Shown here piece after piece: positions 34,665 to 43,561 of a stretch of 64,000 bases of DNA. The notes under the pieces were generated by a model. That model had not been told where the DNA came from. It did no database searches and saw nothing but the letters and a program-made list of their open reading frames with translations. Position 1 is the stretch's first letter, and every line of letters starts with the position of its first letter. Source of the DNA: JANOYY01 sp043720395 (GTDB lineage: Bacteria; Actinomycetota; Acidimicrobiia; Acidimicrobiales; JANYDT01); contig JAYSSR010000073.1 in NCBI GenBank assembly GCA_043720395.1, forward strand, positions 1 through 64,000. Reading direction: 5' to 3'. The position numbers and the translations under genes were made by a program.

Positions 34665-36353
34665 CTAGGGCAGCGTGACTGCGCCAGTTTCCGCGCCCTG
34701 CACGAGCACCGCGTACTTGGCGAGAACACCGCTCGTGTAACGCGGTGTCGGAACCTTCCAGTCGGCTCGGCGGCGAACGATCTCGTCAGCGTCGACGAGC
34801 AGATCGAGCGCCCGGTTCGGCACGTCGACCTTGACCACATCGCCGTCGCGCATGAACGCGATCGGGCCGCCGTCAACGGCCTCGGGAGCGACGTGGCCGA
34901 TGCAGAAACCCCACGTGCCGCCGGAGAAGCGGCCGTCGGTAATGAGCGCGCAACTGCTTCCGAGCCCAGCGCCTTTCATGGCACCGGTGATCGCCAGCAT
35001 CTCGCGCATGCCGGGACCACCCTTCGGCCCCTCGTAGCGAATCACCACGACGCTGCCGTGCTCGATCTTGCCGCCGAGGATGGCGTCCATCGCGTCGTCT
35101 TCCCCGTCGAACACGCGAGCCGGGCCCTCAAAGTTCAGCTGGTCCTTCGTGAGGCCGGCAACCTTCACCACGCTGCCCTTCGGGGCGAGCGTGCCGTGCA
35201 ACACCACGATGCCGGGGTCGGCGTGGATTGGGTCGCTCAGCGTATGGATCACGCGCCCATCCGGTTTCGGCGGGTTGATCGCAGCGAGGTTCTCCGCCAT
35301 GGTCTTGCCCGTGACCGTCATGGCGTCGCCGTGCAGCAGGCCCGCTTCGAGCAGGTGGGCGAGCACAACGGGGATGCCGCCGACCGCGTCGATGTCGGTC
35401 ATGTGAAAGCGACCGCCGGGCTTGGTGTCGGCGATATGGCTCACGCGCTTTCCGACGCGGTTGAAATCTTCCAGCCGCAGATCGACTCGCGCTTCATGCG
35501 CGATCGCGAGGAGATGGAGCACCGCGTTCGTGGAGCCACCAAGCGCCATCGTGAGTGCGATTGCATTCTCGAACGCCTCCATCGTCATGATCTGACGCGC
35601 TCGAATGTTGTTGTCAACAAGGTTCATCACCGCTCTGCCGCTTTCGTAGGCAAAGTCGTCACGCCGACGATCGACCGCAGGCGCGCACGCACTACCCGGC
35701 AGTGACATTCCGAGTGCTTCGCCGATACTCGCCATCGTGTTCGCCGTGAACATGCCGGCACACGATCCTTCGGTCGGACACGCGTTGTGCTCGATCAGCG
35801 ACAGTTCTTCATCAGTGAGCGTACCTACGGCATGGGCCCCAACAGCTTCAAACACGCTCGTGATGTCGAGCGCCTCACCCTTCGCTCCGCGTCCGGGAAG
35901 GATCGTGCCGCCATAGAGGAAGATGCTCGGCAGGTTCAGCCTCGCCGCCGCCATGAGCATGCCGGGAAGGCTCTTGTCGCAGCCCGCGAACGTGGCGAGC
36001 GCGTCGAAACGCTCGGCATGCATGACCGTCTCGACGGAGTCGGCGATGACCTCGCGTGACACAAGCGAAGCGCGCATACCTTCGTGACCCATCGAAATGC
36101 CGTCCGACACGGCGATCGTGACGAACTCCAGCGGAAACCCCCCGGTGTCGCGCACGCCTTGCTTTGCTCGCTTCGCCAGACGGTCGAGCGGCAGGTTGCA
36201 GGGCGTGACCTCGTTCCAGCTCGACGCGACGCCGACCTGTGGCTTGTCCCAGTCCAGATCCGTCATGCCGACGGCTCGGAGCATTGCCCTTGCGGGTGCT
36301 TTCTTGGCACCTTCCGTGACGTCGGTGGATCGGATCTTGCGTGGATCGGCCAT
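34665..36353 (-). CDS. ilvD: Dihydroxy-acid dehydratase
   Basis: IlvD dehydrates dihydroxy acids in valine, isoleucine and pantothenate synthesis using an Fe-S cluster and Mg2+. The 562-residue protein has the cluster cysteines in VTPCNLPLD, FAGCDKSLPG and TEGSCAGMFTANTM, and the C-terminal SGGTWGFCIGHVAPEA region. It stands alone, not in an ilv operon, with a leaderless-type promoter. Confidence 0.97.
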   Translation of the reverse strand: MADPRKIRSTDVTEGAKKAPARAMLRAVGMTDLDWDKPQVGVASSWNEVTPCNLPLDRLAKRAKQGVRDTGGFPLEFVTIAVSDGISMGHEGMRASLVSREVIADSVETVMHAERFDALATFAGCDKSLPGMLMAAARLNLPSIFLYGGTILPGRGAKGEALDITSVFEAVGAHAVGTLTDEELSLIEHNACPTEGSCAGMFTANTMASIGEALGMSLPGSACAPAVDRRRDDFAYESGRAVMNLVDNNIRARQIMTMEAFENAIALTMALGGSTNAVLHLLAIAHEARVDLRLEDFNRVGKRVSHIADTKPGGRFHMTDIDAVGGIPVVLAHLLEAGLLHGDAMTVTGKTMAENLAAINPPKPDGRVIHTLSDPIHADPGIVVLHGTLAPKGSVVKVAGLTKDQLNFEGPARVFDGEDDAMDAILGGKIEHGSVVVIRYEGPKGGPGMREMLAITGAMKGAGLGSSCALITDGRFSGGTWGFCIGHVAPEAVDGGPIAFMRDGDVVKVDVPNRALDLLVDADEIVRRRADWKVPTPRYTSGVLAKYAVLVQGAETGAVTLP

Positions 36354-36359
36354 GCTCCG

Positions 36360-36365
36360 AGCCTA
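36360..36365 (-). promoter_or_regulatory. Leaderless -10 box of ilvD (TAGGCT)
   Basis: TAGGCT is 6 nt before the ATG at 36353. The intervening CGGAGC is too close to act as a ribosome site. Confidence 0.55.
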
Positions 36366-36406
36366 TTCGCTCGGGTTACAGGCCCCAGGCGAGAGCCGAC
36401 AGACCA

Positions 36407-36991
36407 CTAAACCGGGACGCTCTGCTCCGCCCTCGCGAGCACAACATCGAGCAGGGCGAGAACGGACTCCTTCACCTGACCTCGTGACCGCGCGTCGGTC
36501 GTCACAATCGGCGTGGTTGAGTCGAGGTCCAGCGCAGCACGGACGGCATCGAGATCGTGGAACAGCGTCCCGTCGAAGAGATTGACGGCGACGACGTACG
36601 GAATCTTGCGACTCTCGAAGTAGTCGAGCGCCGGGAAGCTGTCTTCGAGACGCCTCGAGTCGATGATCACCACGGCACCGAGCGCACCCTTGATCAGGTC
36701 GTCCCACATGAAGCCGAAACGATCCTGGCCCGGGGTACCGAACATGTACAGCACGAGGGTGTCGTCGATCGCAGTGCGACCGAAGTCCATAGCAACCGTG
36801 GTGGTGGTTTTGGTGGAAACGTCGCCTCGGTTGTCGAGACCACGTGCGGCCGTGGTCATTGCCGCTTCGGTGGTCAACGGCGCAATGTCGGAAAGCGCAC
36901 CGACAAAGGTCGTCTTGCCGACGCCGAAACCACCGGCGACGACGATCTTGACCGGGATCGGTCGGGGCTTGGGATTAGAGGGCGCGAACAC
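36407..36991 (-). CDS. Conservon GTP-binding protein (CvnD-like)
   Basis: The 194-residue small GTPase has P-loop GGFGVGKTTFVG, a TTTTVAMDFGR switch region, the GTPGQDRFGFMW switch II and AVNLFDG in place of the NKxD motif. CvnD proteins of Streptomyces conservons act with sensor-kinase-like, roadblock and DUF742 partners in a membrane signalling complex resembling eukaryotic G-protein modules. It is the last gene of the four-gene conservon and overlaps the DUF742 gene by 17 nt. Confidence 0.92.
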   Translation of the reverse strand: MFAPSNPKPRPIPVKIVVAGGFGVGKTTFVGALSDIAPLTTEAAMTTAARGLDNRGDVSTKTTTTVAMDFGRTAIDDTLVLYMFGTPGQDRFGFMWDDLIKGALGAVVIIDSRRLEDSFPALDYFESRKIPYVVAVNLFDGTLFHDLDAVRAALDLDSTTPIVTTDARSRGQVKESVLALLDVVLARAEQSVPV

Positions 36992-37427
36992 CGTGGATCA
37001 ACCTCCTCAACATCGCAACGTCACCGGACAGATTCTCCTGTGGGAGGTGAGCATCAAGCACCTTCTCGCCGACCATGTCGGCCGCGAGGACACGGATCGT
37101 GCCGAGTGGCACATGAAGTTTCGCGGCGAGTTCCGCTATTGACTGCGCACCTTCAGCGCAAAGTTCAGCAATCGCGGCCCGCTCGAACGCGAAATTTTCG
37201 CAAGCCGTACGACCGCGTTCCGACAATGAAACCATCGACTCGAAGGCAAGATCGACGTGCGAGGTCGTTCGTCCATTCGTGAGCATGAACGCGCGAACGG
37301 TTGGCTCGGTACTCGTGCTCTCGGGTGCCGAAGCGGACCGCAGTCCCCCGAGAAACGACCGCACGAGGCCGACGTCATCGTCGGCATCGTCGGCTTCGTC
37401 GGTGTCGGATGGCGACGGCATGGTCAT
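36975..37427 (-). CDS. DUF742 conservon protein (CvnC-like)
   Basis: The 150-residue protein has an acidic N-terminus (DTDEADDADDDVG), then the DUF742 core with VRAFMLTNGRT, FERAAIAELCAEGAQSIAELAAKLHVPLGTIRVLAADMV and VLDAHLPQ. The helix pattern resembles a winged helix. It is coupled to the roadblock gene by a 4-bp overlap. Confidence 0.92.
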   Translation of the reverse strand: MTMPSPSDTDEADDADDDVGLVRSFLGGLRSASAPESTSTEPTVRAFMLTNGRTTSHVDLAFESMVSLSERGRTACENFAFERAAIAELCAEGAQSIAELAAKLHVPLGTIRVLAADMVGEKVLDAHLPQENLSGDVAMLRRLIHGVRAL

Positions 37428-37840
37428 ACCGCAGCGAGTGAGTTCTTAAGTTCGCTGATCAACTCCGGCGTCAGCTGGCTGCCGACACGCTGGACCAGAA
37501 GCGTGATCTCGTAGCCGACAAGGCCGAGATCGCAGTCCTTCTCCGACACCACCCCCAGGGACGCCCCGCCGCTGATTGCGGCAACGAAGAGATACGCCGA
37601 ACCCATTTCGATGATGACCTGCGACAGGCCGCCCGTATTGAGTATCCGCGACGCGCCGTCAGAAAGGCTACGCAGGCCCGTCACGATGGCGGCCATCTTG
37701 TCCGCTGACGCTCGATCAAGCAGCGAAGCCGTTGCCATGAGCAACCCATCCGAGGAGACCGCAATGCACTGGTCGACGCCGGGTGTCTTGTCGACAAAGT
37801 TGGAAAGGAGCCAATTGATGTTGTTGGCCTGCGAACTCAC
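37424..37840 (-). CDS. Roadblock/LC7 conservon protein (CvnB-like)
   Basis: The 138-residue protein is a single roadblock/LC7 domain (NNINWLLSNFVDKTPGVDQCIAVSSDGLLMA, then GLSQVIIEMGSAYLFVAAISGGASLGVV). Such proteins act as GTPase-activating or scaffold partners of CvnD/MglA-type GTPases. It overlaps both neighbours by four bases. Confidence 0.94.
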   Translation of the reverse strand: MSSQANNINWLLSNFVDKTPGVDQCIAVSSDGLLMATASLLDRASADKMAAIVTGLRSLSDGASRILNTGGLSQVIIEMGSAYLFVAAISGGASLGVVSEKDCDLGLVGYEITLLVQRVGSQLTPELISELKNSLAAV

Positions 37841-39849
37841 CGTCCTACCTCCTCGCCAGCAGCGGTGGGCATTCGGCCGAGTCGTTCGGCGTCAATCGCG
37901 TCCGCCTCGACGCGGTGGGCCTTCGCTACGCCACTCTGCAAGCTGGACAACGACGAGCGCACCGCCGCGGCATCGCGCGGCTGGGTGGGTTGGCTGGCCG
38001 CAGGACCGACGTCGGGCAGATTGGCCCCTCGTACTCGACGGGTCAGCGCGCCCGGTGTACCGGGTGAACGCAATGGCTCGTCCATTGTCTCGTTCACCGT
38101 GACAGGACGACGCTCGTACATGGTGGAGTTGTCGCCGAACGTCGACTCGAAGGGCTCAAACGCCGCAGACGAAACGTAGTTCGAAGGTGTAACTGTTGAC
38201 GCGACCGAGGTCGGCAGCGAGGCTGGCGTGTTCGGCGCACTTGCGACAGGTGCCTGCGCCACCGCAGCGCCGGTCGGCGGCATCGTCTCGGTCATCGTCG
38301 CTTCGTGGAGCAGGCCGAGCGGAAGGAGGACTTGGACGGCAGTACCTCGTGACACGCTCTCTGCGAGGCTTACCTTGATGCTGTACCGGGCCGCTAGATG
38401 TCCGGTCACGAGGTGGCCGAGAACCTTGGTCGGTTCGAGGTCGAATTCGGCAGGACTGGCGATTCGCTTGTTGGCTGCTTCGATATCCTCGCTTGACATG
38501 CCGACGCCGTCGTCGGAGATCACGATCACGTAGCCGTCTAGGCGTTGACGGCCCGTGACGGTTACGCGCGACGTCGGCGGCGAGAAGAAGGTTGCGTTCT
38601 CGATCAGTTCCGCGAGGAGGTGGCTGACGTCGGTAACTGCGGCACCCTTGATCGAGGCAGGATCAATCCGCGCATAGTCGACCTGGTCGTATGCCTCAAT
38701 CTGCGAAAGGGCGGACCGGACAAGGTCGCCAACGGAGACCGGCGTCGAGTAGAGCTTCGGACTCTCGCTACCTGCCAGCACCAGGAGTGACTCGGCGTTG
38801 CGTCGGATTCGCGTCGTGAGGTGATCGAGACGGAAGAGCTGTTCCAGTTTGGACGAATCACGCTCCTCCTGTTCCATCTTTGACAGCGAGGAAAGCGTGC
38901 GCTTCAGCAGGACCTGGTTCCGCCTTGCGATGTTCACCAAGTTGTCGCTCACGTTGCGTCGCACGCGGGCCTGTTCGGCCGCGACACGAACGGCGGTCGT
39001 CTGCATGGAATCGAGTGCTCGCGAGAGTTCGCCGAGCTCGGAGTGATCACCTGAGAACTTCGATTCGAAGGTCGCAACTCCAGCTGTCTCGTCACCGGCC
39101 TGAATGCGGATGACGGTTGCGGGAAGATCGCGTTCCGCAGCATCGCGAGCTGCGCGGGTCAGGAACACCACCGGATTGCTGATCGAGCGAGCTGCCAGCA
39201 ATGCCACAGCGGCGGCAGCTGCGAACACGGTCAGCGCCACCAGAGCGAGCGCCTTGAGCCGACCGTCGACGAGCGTCGTTGTGCTCTTCTCGATCTGGAT
39301 CTGACGAGCAATCGTTAGTTTCACCGACTCGTCAATTGCTGCGCGGTGCGCAGAATAGAGCGGGCGAAGTTCAGCGTCGAAGACCCGAGTTACGTCGGTT
39401 TGCATTTGTGGCGTGGGGTTGGAGCGAAGGGCGAGAACAGCCGGAACAAAACGTTCCTGGATGGCAGAGAAGTACCTGCGACCCTGAACAAATGCTTCGC
39501 GCATGGGGTCGCGCATGGAGTCCTTCGCCGAGAGGGTCAGCTGCCAATGCTGATGACGCGCCTCGAATTCCTTTTCGCGCTCGGCGAGCTTGCTGACAAG
39601 GGAGTCCGTTTCGGAACCGGCACCACGACTGAGGAGCGACGCAATGAGATGGGTCTCAACGAGAAATGCCGGTGGGGGAAGAATGTCTGCTTCGAGGTCC
39701 TTCGCGTCCGCAATCTCGCGGTATTGGGTGCCGTTGACCTTCACCGTCTGGAACGTTGGATAGGCAATCGCCGCAAGTCCCACGATGGCCAGAAGTGGAA
39801 ACGCCGAGGTGAGAAGTAGCTTCGATCGAAGATTGAGTCTGCGGAGCAC
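37837..39849 (-). CDS. Conservon sensor histidine kinase with nitrate/nitrite-sensor-like domain (CvnA-like)
   Basis: From the GTG at 39849 (AAAGGA box 5 nt upstream) the protein has 670 residues; a TTG 10 codons upstream is an alternative. Two membrane segments flank a NIT-type sensor (FLVETHLIASLLSRGAGSE). HAMP and an atypical kinase core follow (NIARRNQVLLKRTLSSLSKMEQEERD), then an HATPase domain (LAELIENATFFSPPTSRV, DDGVGMSSED). The C-terminal 170 residues are Pro/Thr/Ala-rich and likely disordered. It heads the conservon operon; a repeat element lies upstream. Confidence 0.92.
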   Translation of the reverse strand: MLRRLNLRSKLLLTSAFPLLAIVGLAAIAYPTFQTVKVNGTQYREIADAKDLEADILPPPAFLVETHLIASLLSRGAGSETDSLVSKLAEREKEFEARHQHWQLTLSAKDSMRDPMREAFVQGRRYFSAIQERFVPAVLALRSNPTPQMQTDVTRVFDAELRPLYSAHRAAIDESVKLTIARQIQIEKSTTTLVDGRLKALALVALTVFAAAAAVALLAARSISNPVVFLTRAARDAAERDLPATVIRIQAGDETAGVATFESKFSGDHSELGELSRALDSMQTTAVRVAAEQARVRRNVSDNLVNIARRNQVLLKRTLSSLSKMEQEERDSSKLEQLFRLDHLTTRIRRNAESLLVLAGSESPKLYSTPVSVGDLVRSALSQIEAYDQVDYARIDPASIKGAAVTDVSHLLAELIENATFFSPPTSRVTVTGRQRLDGYVIVISDDGVGMSSEDIEAANKRIASPAEFDLEPTKVLGHLVTGHLAARYSIKVSLAESVSRGTAVQVLLPLGLLHEATMTETMPPTGAAVAQAPVASAPNTPASLPTSVASTVTPSNYVSSAAFEPFESTFGDNSTMYERRPVTVNETMDEPLRSPGTPGALTRRVRGANLPDVGPAASQPTQPRDAAAVRSSLSSLQSGVAKAHRVEADAIDAERLGRMPTAAGEEVGR

Positions 39850-40016
39850 CGCGGTCCTTTCCCATTGGCATTGCGCCAAGAGGTACTTCGGTCCGTGGCA
39901 CCGCAGCCTTTACAGGTGCGGTTGAAGATCGACAGATTCGACACGAAATGAGCCCTGAGTCAGCGGGTATCAGCCGTTCGACCCATTTCTCGCAGTTCTG
40001 CTCGGAGACCCTGATA

Positions 40017-40129
40017 AGAGGGCGAGCCGATAGGCGAGCGCTCAATCAGACACAGCAGAATAAATCGAGCGGCGAAGCCGGTCGCCGGACATCGTTGCGC
40101 CGCAGTCGTGCCCTATCCGCTCGGCCTCT
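40017..40129. repeat. Intergenic repeat element, copy B (113 bp)
   Basis: This second copy of the 1732-1843 element has the same orientation on the window. The ends pair well: AGAGGGCGAGC at the left and the reverse complement of AGAGGCCGAGC at the right (10 of 11). The internal hairpin is weaker, CGGC-GAA-GCCG. It lies 7 nt after the GGDEF-EAL stop and 167 nt before the conservon operon. No target-site duplication is clear. Confidence 0.7.
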
Positions 40130-40136
40130 ATGAAGC

Positions 40137-42398
40137 TCACAGCTCAACGGCAAAGGGAAGATCATTTTCGCGCCGCGACGATTCCTCGGCGGCGCGCTGC
40201 AGACTCTCGGCCGGAAGGGGTCGGGCAAAGAAGTATCCCTGTCCGTATGTGCACCCATGCTCACGCAGCCAGATCAACTGCTCTTCGCTCTCCACACCTT
40301 CCGCGACCGTTTCAAAACCGAGCGCCTTCGCGAGTTCAAGGATCGCTCGCACAAAAGAATCGGCTTCGAGCTCTCGTCGGCTCGGCCGCTCACAGATGAA
40401 TGATCGATCGATCTTTACCGAGTTCACGGGGAGTCGGTGGAGGTAGCTCAGCGAGCTATAACCGGTTCCGAAATCGTCAATCGCCAACTTCACGCCGATT
40501 TCGCGGATGTCATTCAACCGGCGCACGGTCGTCTCAATGTCGTCGAGCACGACTGACTCAGTGATCTCAAGGATAAGAAGCTCCGGCGGAAGTCCGGTGC
40601 GCGCGAGTTCATCCTTGACGATGACCAGAAGTTCCTCGTCGGCGAGCTGCTTGGCAGAGACGTTGACGTGCATCGAGATCCGAAGATCGGGTGGCAGCCG
40701 GGCCGCCGCAGCGATGGCTTCGCGCAGGGCCCAGCGTCCTATGTCGACAATCGACCCCGTCTCCTCCGACAACGGGATGAAGACATCCGGCGGGACAACG
40801 CCGCGGTGCGGGTGAAACCAACGCAGCAGCGCCTCGACACCGTGCATCCGATTGTCCTCGAGCGACACGATCGGCTGAAAGTACAGGCGCAGCTGATTCA
40901 GTTCAATCGCGCGACGAAGTTCACTGTCGAGTTCCAGGCGTTCCGCGACTTCTTGGAACATCAAGTTGTGGAAGCGAACGACCCGGTTCTTTCCGCGTTC
41001 CTTCGCTGCGTACATGGCCGTGTCCGCGTTGCGCAGTATCTCCTCGACGGTGATTTCAGGTGCCGCTTCCGCGATCCCGATGCTCGCCCCTACGAACACT
41101 TCCTTTCCGCGAATGCGTGCCGGTTGGCGGATAGCATCGAGCATCCGATTTGCCAGGACATCGGCGAGCTTCGTTCTTGGATCCTCGACAAGCACGGCGA
41201 ACTCGTCGCCGCCGAGCCGTGCGAGGGTATCGGAGGGTCGAATCAGCGCGCGAAGGCGAAGGCCCATTTCCACAATCAGTTCGTCGCCGGCCTCGTGCCC
41301 AAGCGAGTCGTTAACGTTTTTGAATCCGTCAAGGTCGATGAACAGCACGGACACAATCGCCCCGGATCGACCCGCCCGGGCGAGCGAGATGGTCGCCCTA
41401 TCTCGGAAGAGCGCCCGATTCGGCAGTCCAGTCAGCGTGTCGTGGAAAGCCTTTTGGATGAGTTCCAACTCGACTCGGTGGCGTTCGCTTGCATCGTTCA
41501 GCACCCAGAGCAGGGTCGCCTTCCCAATCGTGCACCGCGAAACCGCAACCTCCACAAAATGATCGAGACCTCGGGCGCGACGAACAAAGGACGTCTTACG
41601 AGGCGTCGAGGTGGCCGTAACGCCCCGCCGGATCTCATCGAGCGTTGCCCGTTCGATGTCTCGGAGAATGTCGTCAATGCGAATCAGCGGTGTTCCCGCA
41701 ACGATTCCGACGAGGGCGGGAACTCCCTCACTCATCTGAGTGATGAATCCGTCGTCATCCGTGACCACCACGTGTTCATGAAGGGTCGTCGCAAGATCGG
41801 TCAGCTCGGTAATCCGACGCTTCTTACGACCAGTCGATCTGTGCCGCAATCCCAACCCGGCAAGCACAGGCACAAAGCCGACCACCGGCCACATCCACGG
41901 GAGAGATCGACGGGGAGCCCGGGTTCCTTTCGCATCGAAGGGTGCGAGTGCAGCGAAGAGATCGTCGGCTGACGAAGCCGCATCCGTCCCGGCGATTTGC
42001 AGCGCTTGGCCGTACTCGCCAGCGTCGAGAGCGTGAAATTGTCGCTCTGCCATTGCGCGGAAACGAACGAGTTCGGAAACCGCGCGATCAATCTCGGTTG
42101 GTGTCCCGGCCGTCCCCGCCAGTTCGTTTTCGATCGCGTCGACTCCGGCGGTGAACGAATCTCGAAGCTCATTGATCGTAAAGGGATCGGCAACCAGCGA
42201 ACCGAGCCGAATTCGATCAGCATTCCGCGCCGTGTTGCTCATCGGAACCCCGGTCTTTCCGGTCATGGCCGTGCCGTGAAGCATGGAATACACGAAAGCG
42301 AATCCCGTGAATCCGACCAGGACGGCCGCGAAGAGGCACGCTCCCGCCACGACAATGCGCCCGACACGCGAGCGGGCGGCGGCGGTGGCGGCTGACAT
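40137..42398 (-). CDS. Membrane GGDEF-EAL protein (c-di-GMP turnover)
   Basis: The protein makes and/or breaks cyclic di-GMP. From ATG 42398 it has 753 residues: membrane segments near 13-40 and 165-185 around an outer sensor, a PAS-like linker, GGDEF at 396-400 with an intact inhibitory-site RPSD, and EAL at 522-524 with DDFGTGYSSLSYL. Both catalytic motifs are intact, so it may be bifunctional. In-frame starts at 42488 and 42515 overlap the promoter of the divergent DUF3817 gene, so the shorter form is preferred. Confidence 0.9.
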   Translation of the reverse strand: MSAATAAARSRVGRIVVAGACLFAAVLVGFTGFAFVYSMLHGTAMTGKTGVPMSNTARNADRIRLGSLVADPFTINELRDSFTAGVDAIENELAGTAGTPTEIDRAVSELVRFRAMAERQFHALDAGEYGQALQIAGTDAASSADDLFAALAPFDAKGTRAPRRSLPWMWPVVGFVPVLAGLGLRHRSTGRKKRRITELTDLATTLHEHVVVTDDDGFITQMSEGVPALVGIVAGTPLIRIDDILRDIERATLDEIRRGVTATSTPRKTSFVRRARGLDHFVEVAVSRCTIGKATLLWVLNDASERHRVELELIQKAFHDTLTGLPNRALFRDRATISLARAGRSGAIVSVLFIDLDGFKNVNDSLGHEAGDELIVEMGLRLRALIRPSDTLARLGGDEFAVLVEDPRTKLADVLANRMLDAIRQPARIRGKEVFVGASIGIAEAAPEITVEEILRNADTAMYAAKERGKNRVVRFHNLMFQEVAERLELDSELRRAIELNQLRLYFQPIVSLEDNRMHGVEALLRWFHPHRGVVPPDVFIPLSEETGSIVDIGRWALREAIAAAARLPPDLRISMHVNVSAKQLADEELLVIVKDELARTGLPPELLILEITESVVLDDIETTVRRLNDIREIGVKLAIDDFGTGYSSLSYLHRLPVNSVKIDRSFICERPSRRELEADSFVRAILELAKALGFETVAEGVESEEQLIWLREHGCTYGQGYFFARPLPAESLQRAAEESSRRENDLPFAVEL

Positions 42399-42482
42399 GG
42401 ACTGACCGCGACCATCGGCAAGGCACGACAGGCCCTTGAGAACGTTGGACCAGCCGACACCGTTCACCGGTCCATCGACCTC

Positions 42483-42488
42483 TACCAT
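42483..42488 (+). promoter_or_regulatory. Leaderless -10 box of the DUF3817 gene (TACCAT)
   Basis: TACCAT is 6 nt before the GTG at 42495, with no ribosome site. Confidence 0.5.
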
Positions 42489-42494
42489 GGACTC

Positions 42495-42890
42495 GTGACG
42501 CAGCCCGTGGACCAACCCGCCGTTGGTGAGTTGCTGAACGCGCTGTCACCTGCAGCGCAGCTCAGACGAAAAATCCGCGTGACGAAGTTGATCGCGGGGA
42601 TCGAGACGATTACGTACCTGATCCTGCTCCCCTTGATGGTCCGCCGGTACGCACTCAACGCCCACGAAGAGACATGGCAGTTTCTCCTGCGGCGGATCAC
42701 TGCCTATTTCCACGGCTTCGTGTCGATCGCTTACGGCGTGATGATTCTCGACATCTACCGCGCAATGCGTTGGTCGAGAAGGTTCGCGCTCCTGTCCCTC
42801 GCTGGTCCGCCCGGTGCGGTGATCGCCTACCGACGGCTCGCCGCGCAACCCCTTCCCGAGTCCGTGACCGCCAATCAGATGCTCTTTTAG
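42495..42890 (+). CDS. DUF3817 small membrane protein
   Basis: The 131-residue protein has the DUF3817 pattern (KLIAGIETITYLILLPLMVRRY, then FLLRRITAYFHGFVSIAYGVMILDIYRAM) with about three membrane helices. The GTG start is supported by the box at 42483. DUF3817 proteins are common in actinobacteria and of unknown function. It is divergent from the GGDEF-EAL gene. Confidence 0.8.
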   Translation: MTQPVDQPAVGELLNALSPAAQLRRKIRVTKLIAGIETITYLILLPLMVRRYALNAHEETWQFLLRRITAYFHGFVSIAYGVMILDIYRAMRWSRRFALLSLAGPPGAVIAYRRLAAQPLPESVTANQMLF

Positions 42891-42947
42891 TGCATCCGAA
42901 CTCGCACCGCAACGGGCGGCGCTTAAGGAATCGGCTTCGATCTGCCG

Positions 42948-43502
42948 ATGCCTCTCCTCATGGATTTGGCTCACACCACCGCTGTTGATCGCGCCGCCAG
43001 CCTGATTTCGCTTCCGGACACGCTCGAAACCCGGGTCAAGGCGGCGAAGAAGACCATCGTGGCGAGCGGAATGCGCGTCGGACGCTCCGGCGTCATGATC
43101 AGTACCCTTGGCGCAGTCCTCGCCGTCGCGGCATGGAAGATGAAGACGCCGGTTTCAGGACTTGGCATCGCGATTGGCGTCGGCGCGCTGCTCTTCGGCC
43201 TTGTTCCGTTCAGCATTGGGTGGGGTTTGTCCAAGGCCGGATCGCCGTTTCTTCGGGCGCTCAGCGACTCGTCGGTTGTCCGTGCGTTGTTCATGGATGC
43301 GAGCCAATTGGCGGGAGGACGCCGCTCATTGTCACTCCTGCTGACCGACGGAACTCGTCAGACCTTGGCGCTGAAGTCGATGGAGGCGCAAGAGGTCGTG
43401 GACCTTGTCGGTGTCTTCAGCCCCGGTGCCGAACGTGGCGAACGTGATCACGCCCAACGGGTCATCGCACAACTGATGACCGCACAACTGATGACAGCGT
43501 AG
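42948..43502 (+). CDS. Hypothetical membrane protein
   Basis: I do not recognise this 184-residue protein. It has two central hydrophobic segments (VMISTLGAVLAVAAW and LGIAIGVGALLFGLVPFSIGWGL) and a soluble C-terminal region. It ends in a repeated AQLMTAQLMTA from a 15-bp tandem duplication at the gene's 3' end. It starts 57 nt after the DUF3817 gene on the same strand and may share its transcript. An alternative start is the ATG at 42960 (MDLAHTT). Confidence 0.65.
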   Translation: MPLLMDLAHTTAVDRAASLISLPDTLETRVKAAKKTIVASGMRVGRSGVMISTLGAVLAVAAWKMKTPVSGLGIAIGVGALLFGLVPFSIGWGLSKAGSPFLRALSDSSVVRALFMDASQLAGGRRSLSLLLTDGTRQTLALKSMEAQEVVDLVGVFSPGAERGERDHAQRVIAQLMTAQLMTA

Positions 43503-43561
43503 CGGCGGCCCGTTCGCCCGGACCGAACGTGCGCTTCAGTATCTGGTCGCTCGCTCTCAGC

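Noticed and set aside
40017..40129. A c-di-GMP riboswitch, given the adjacent GGDEF-EAL gene
   Set aside because: The stem and loop signatures of GEMM-type aptamers are absent, and the other copy lies near unrelated genes.
42399..42515. The longer N-terminus of the GGDEF-EAL protein (starts at 42488 or 42515)
   Set aside because: It would overlap the leaderless promoter and start of the DUF3817 gene and adds no recognisable sequence.
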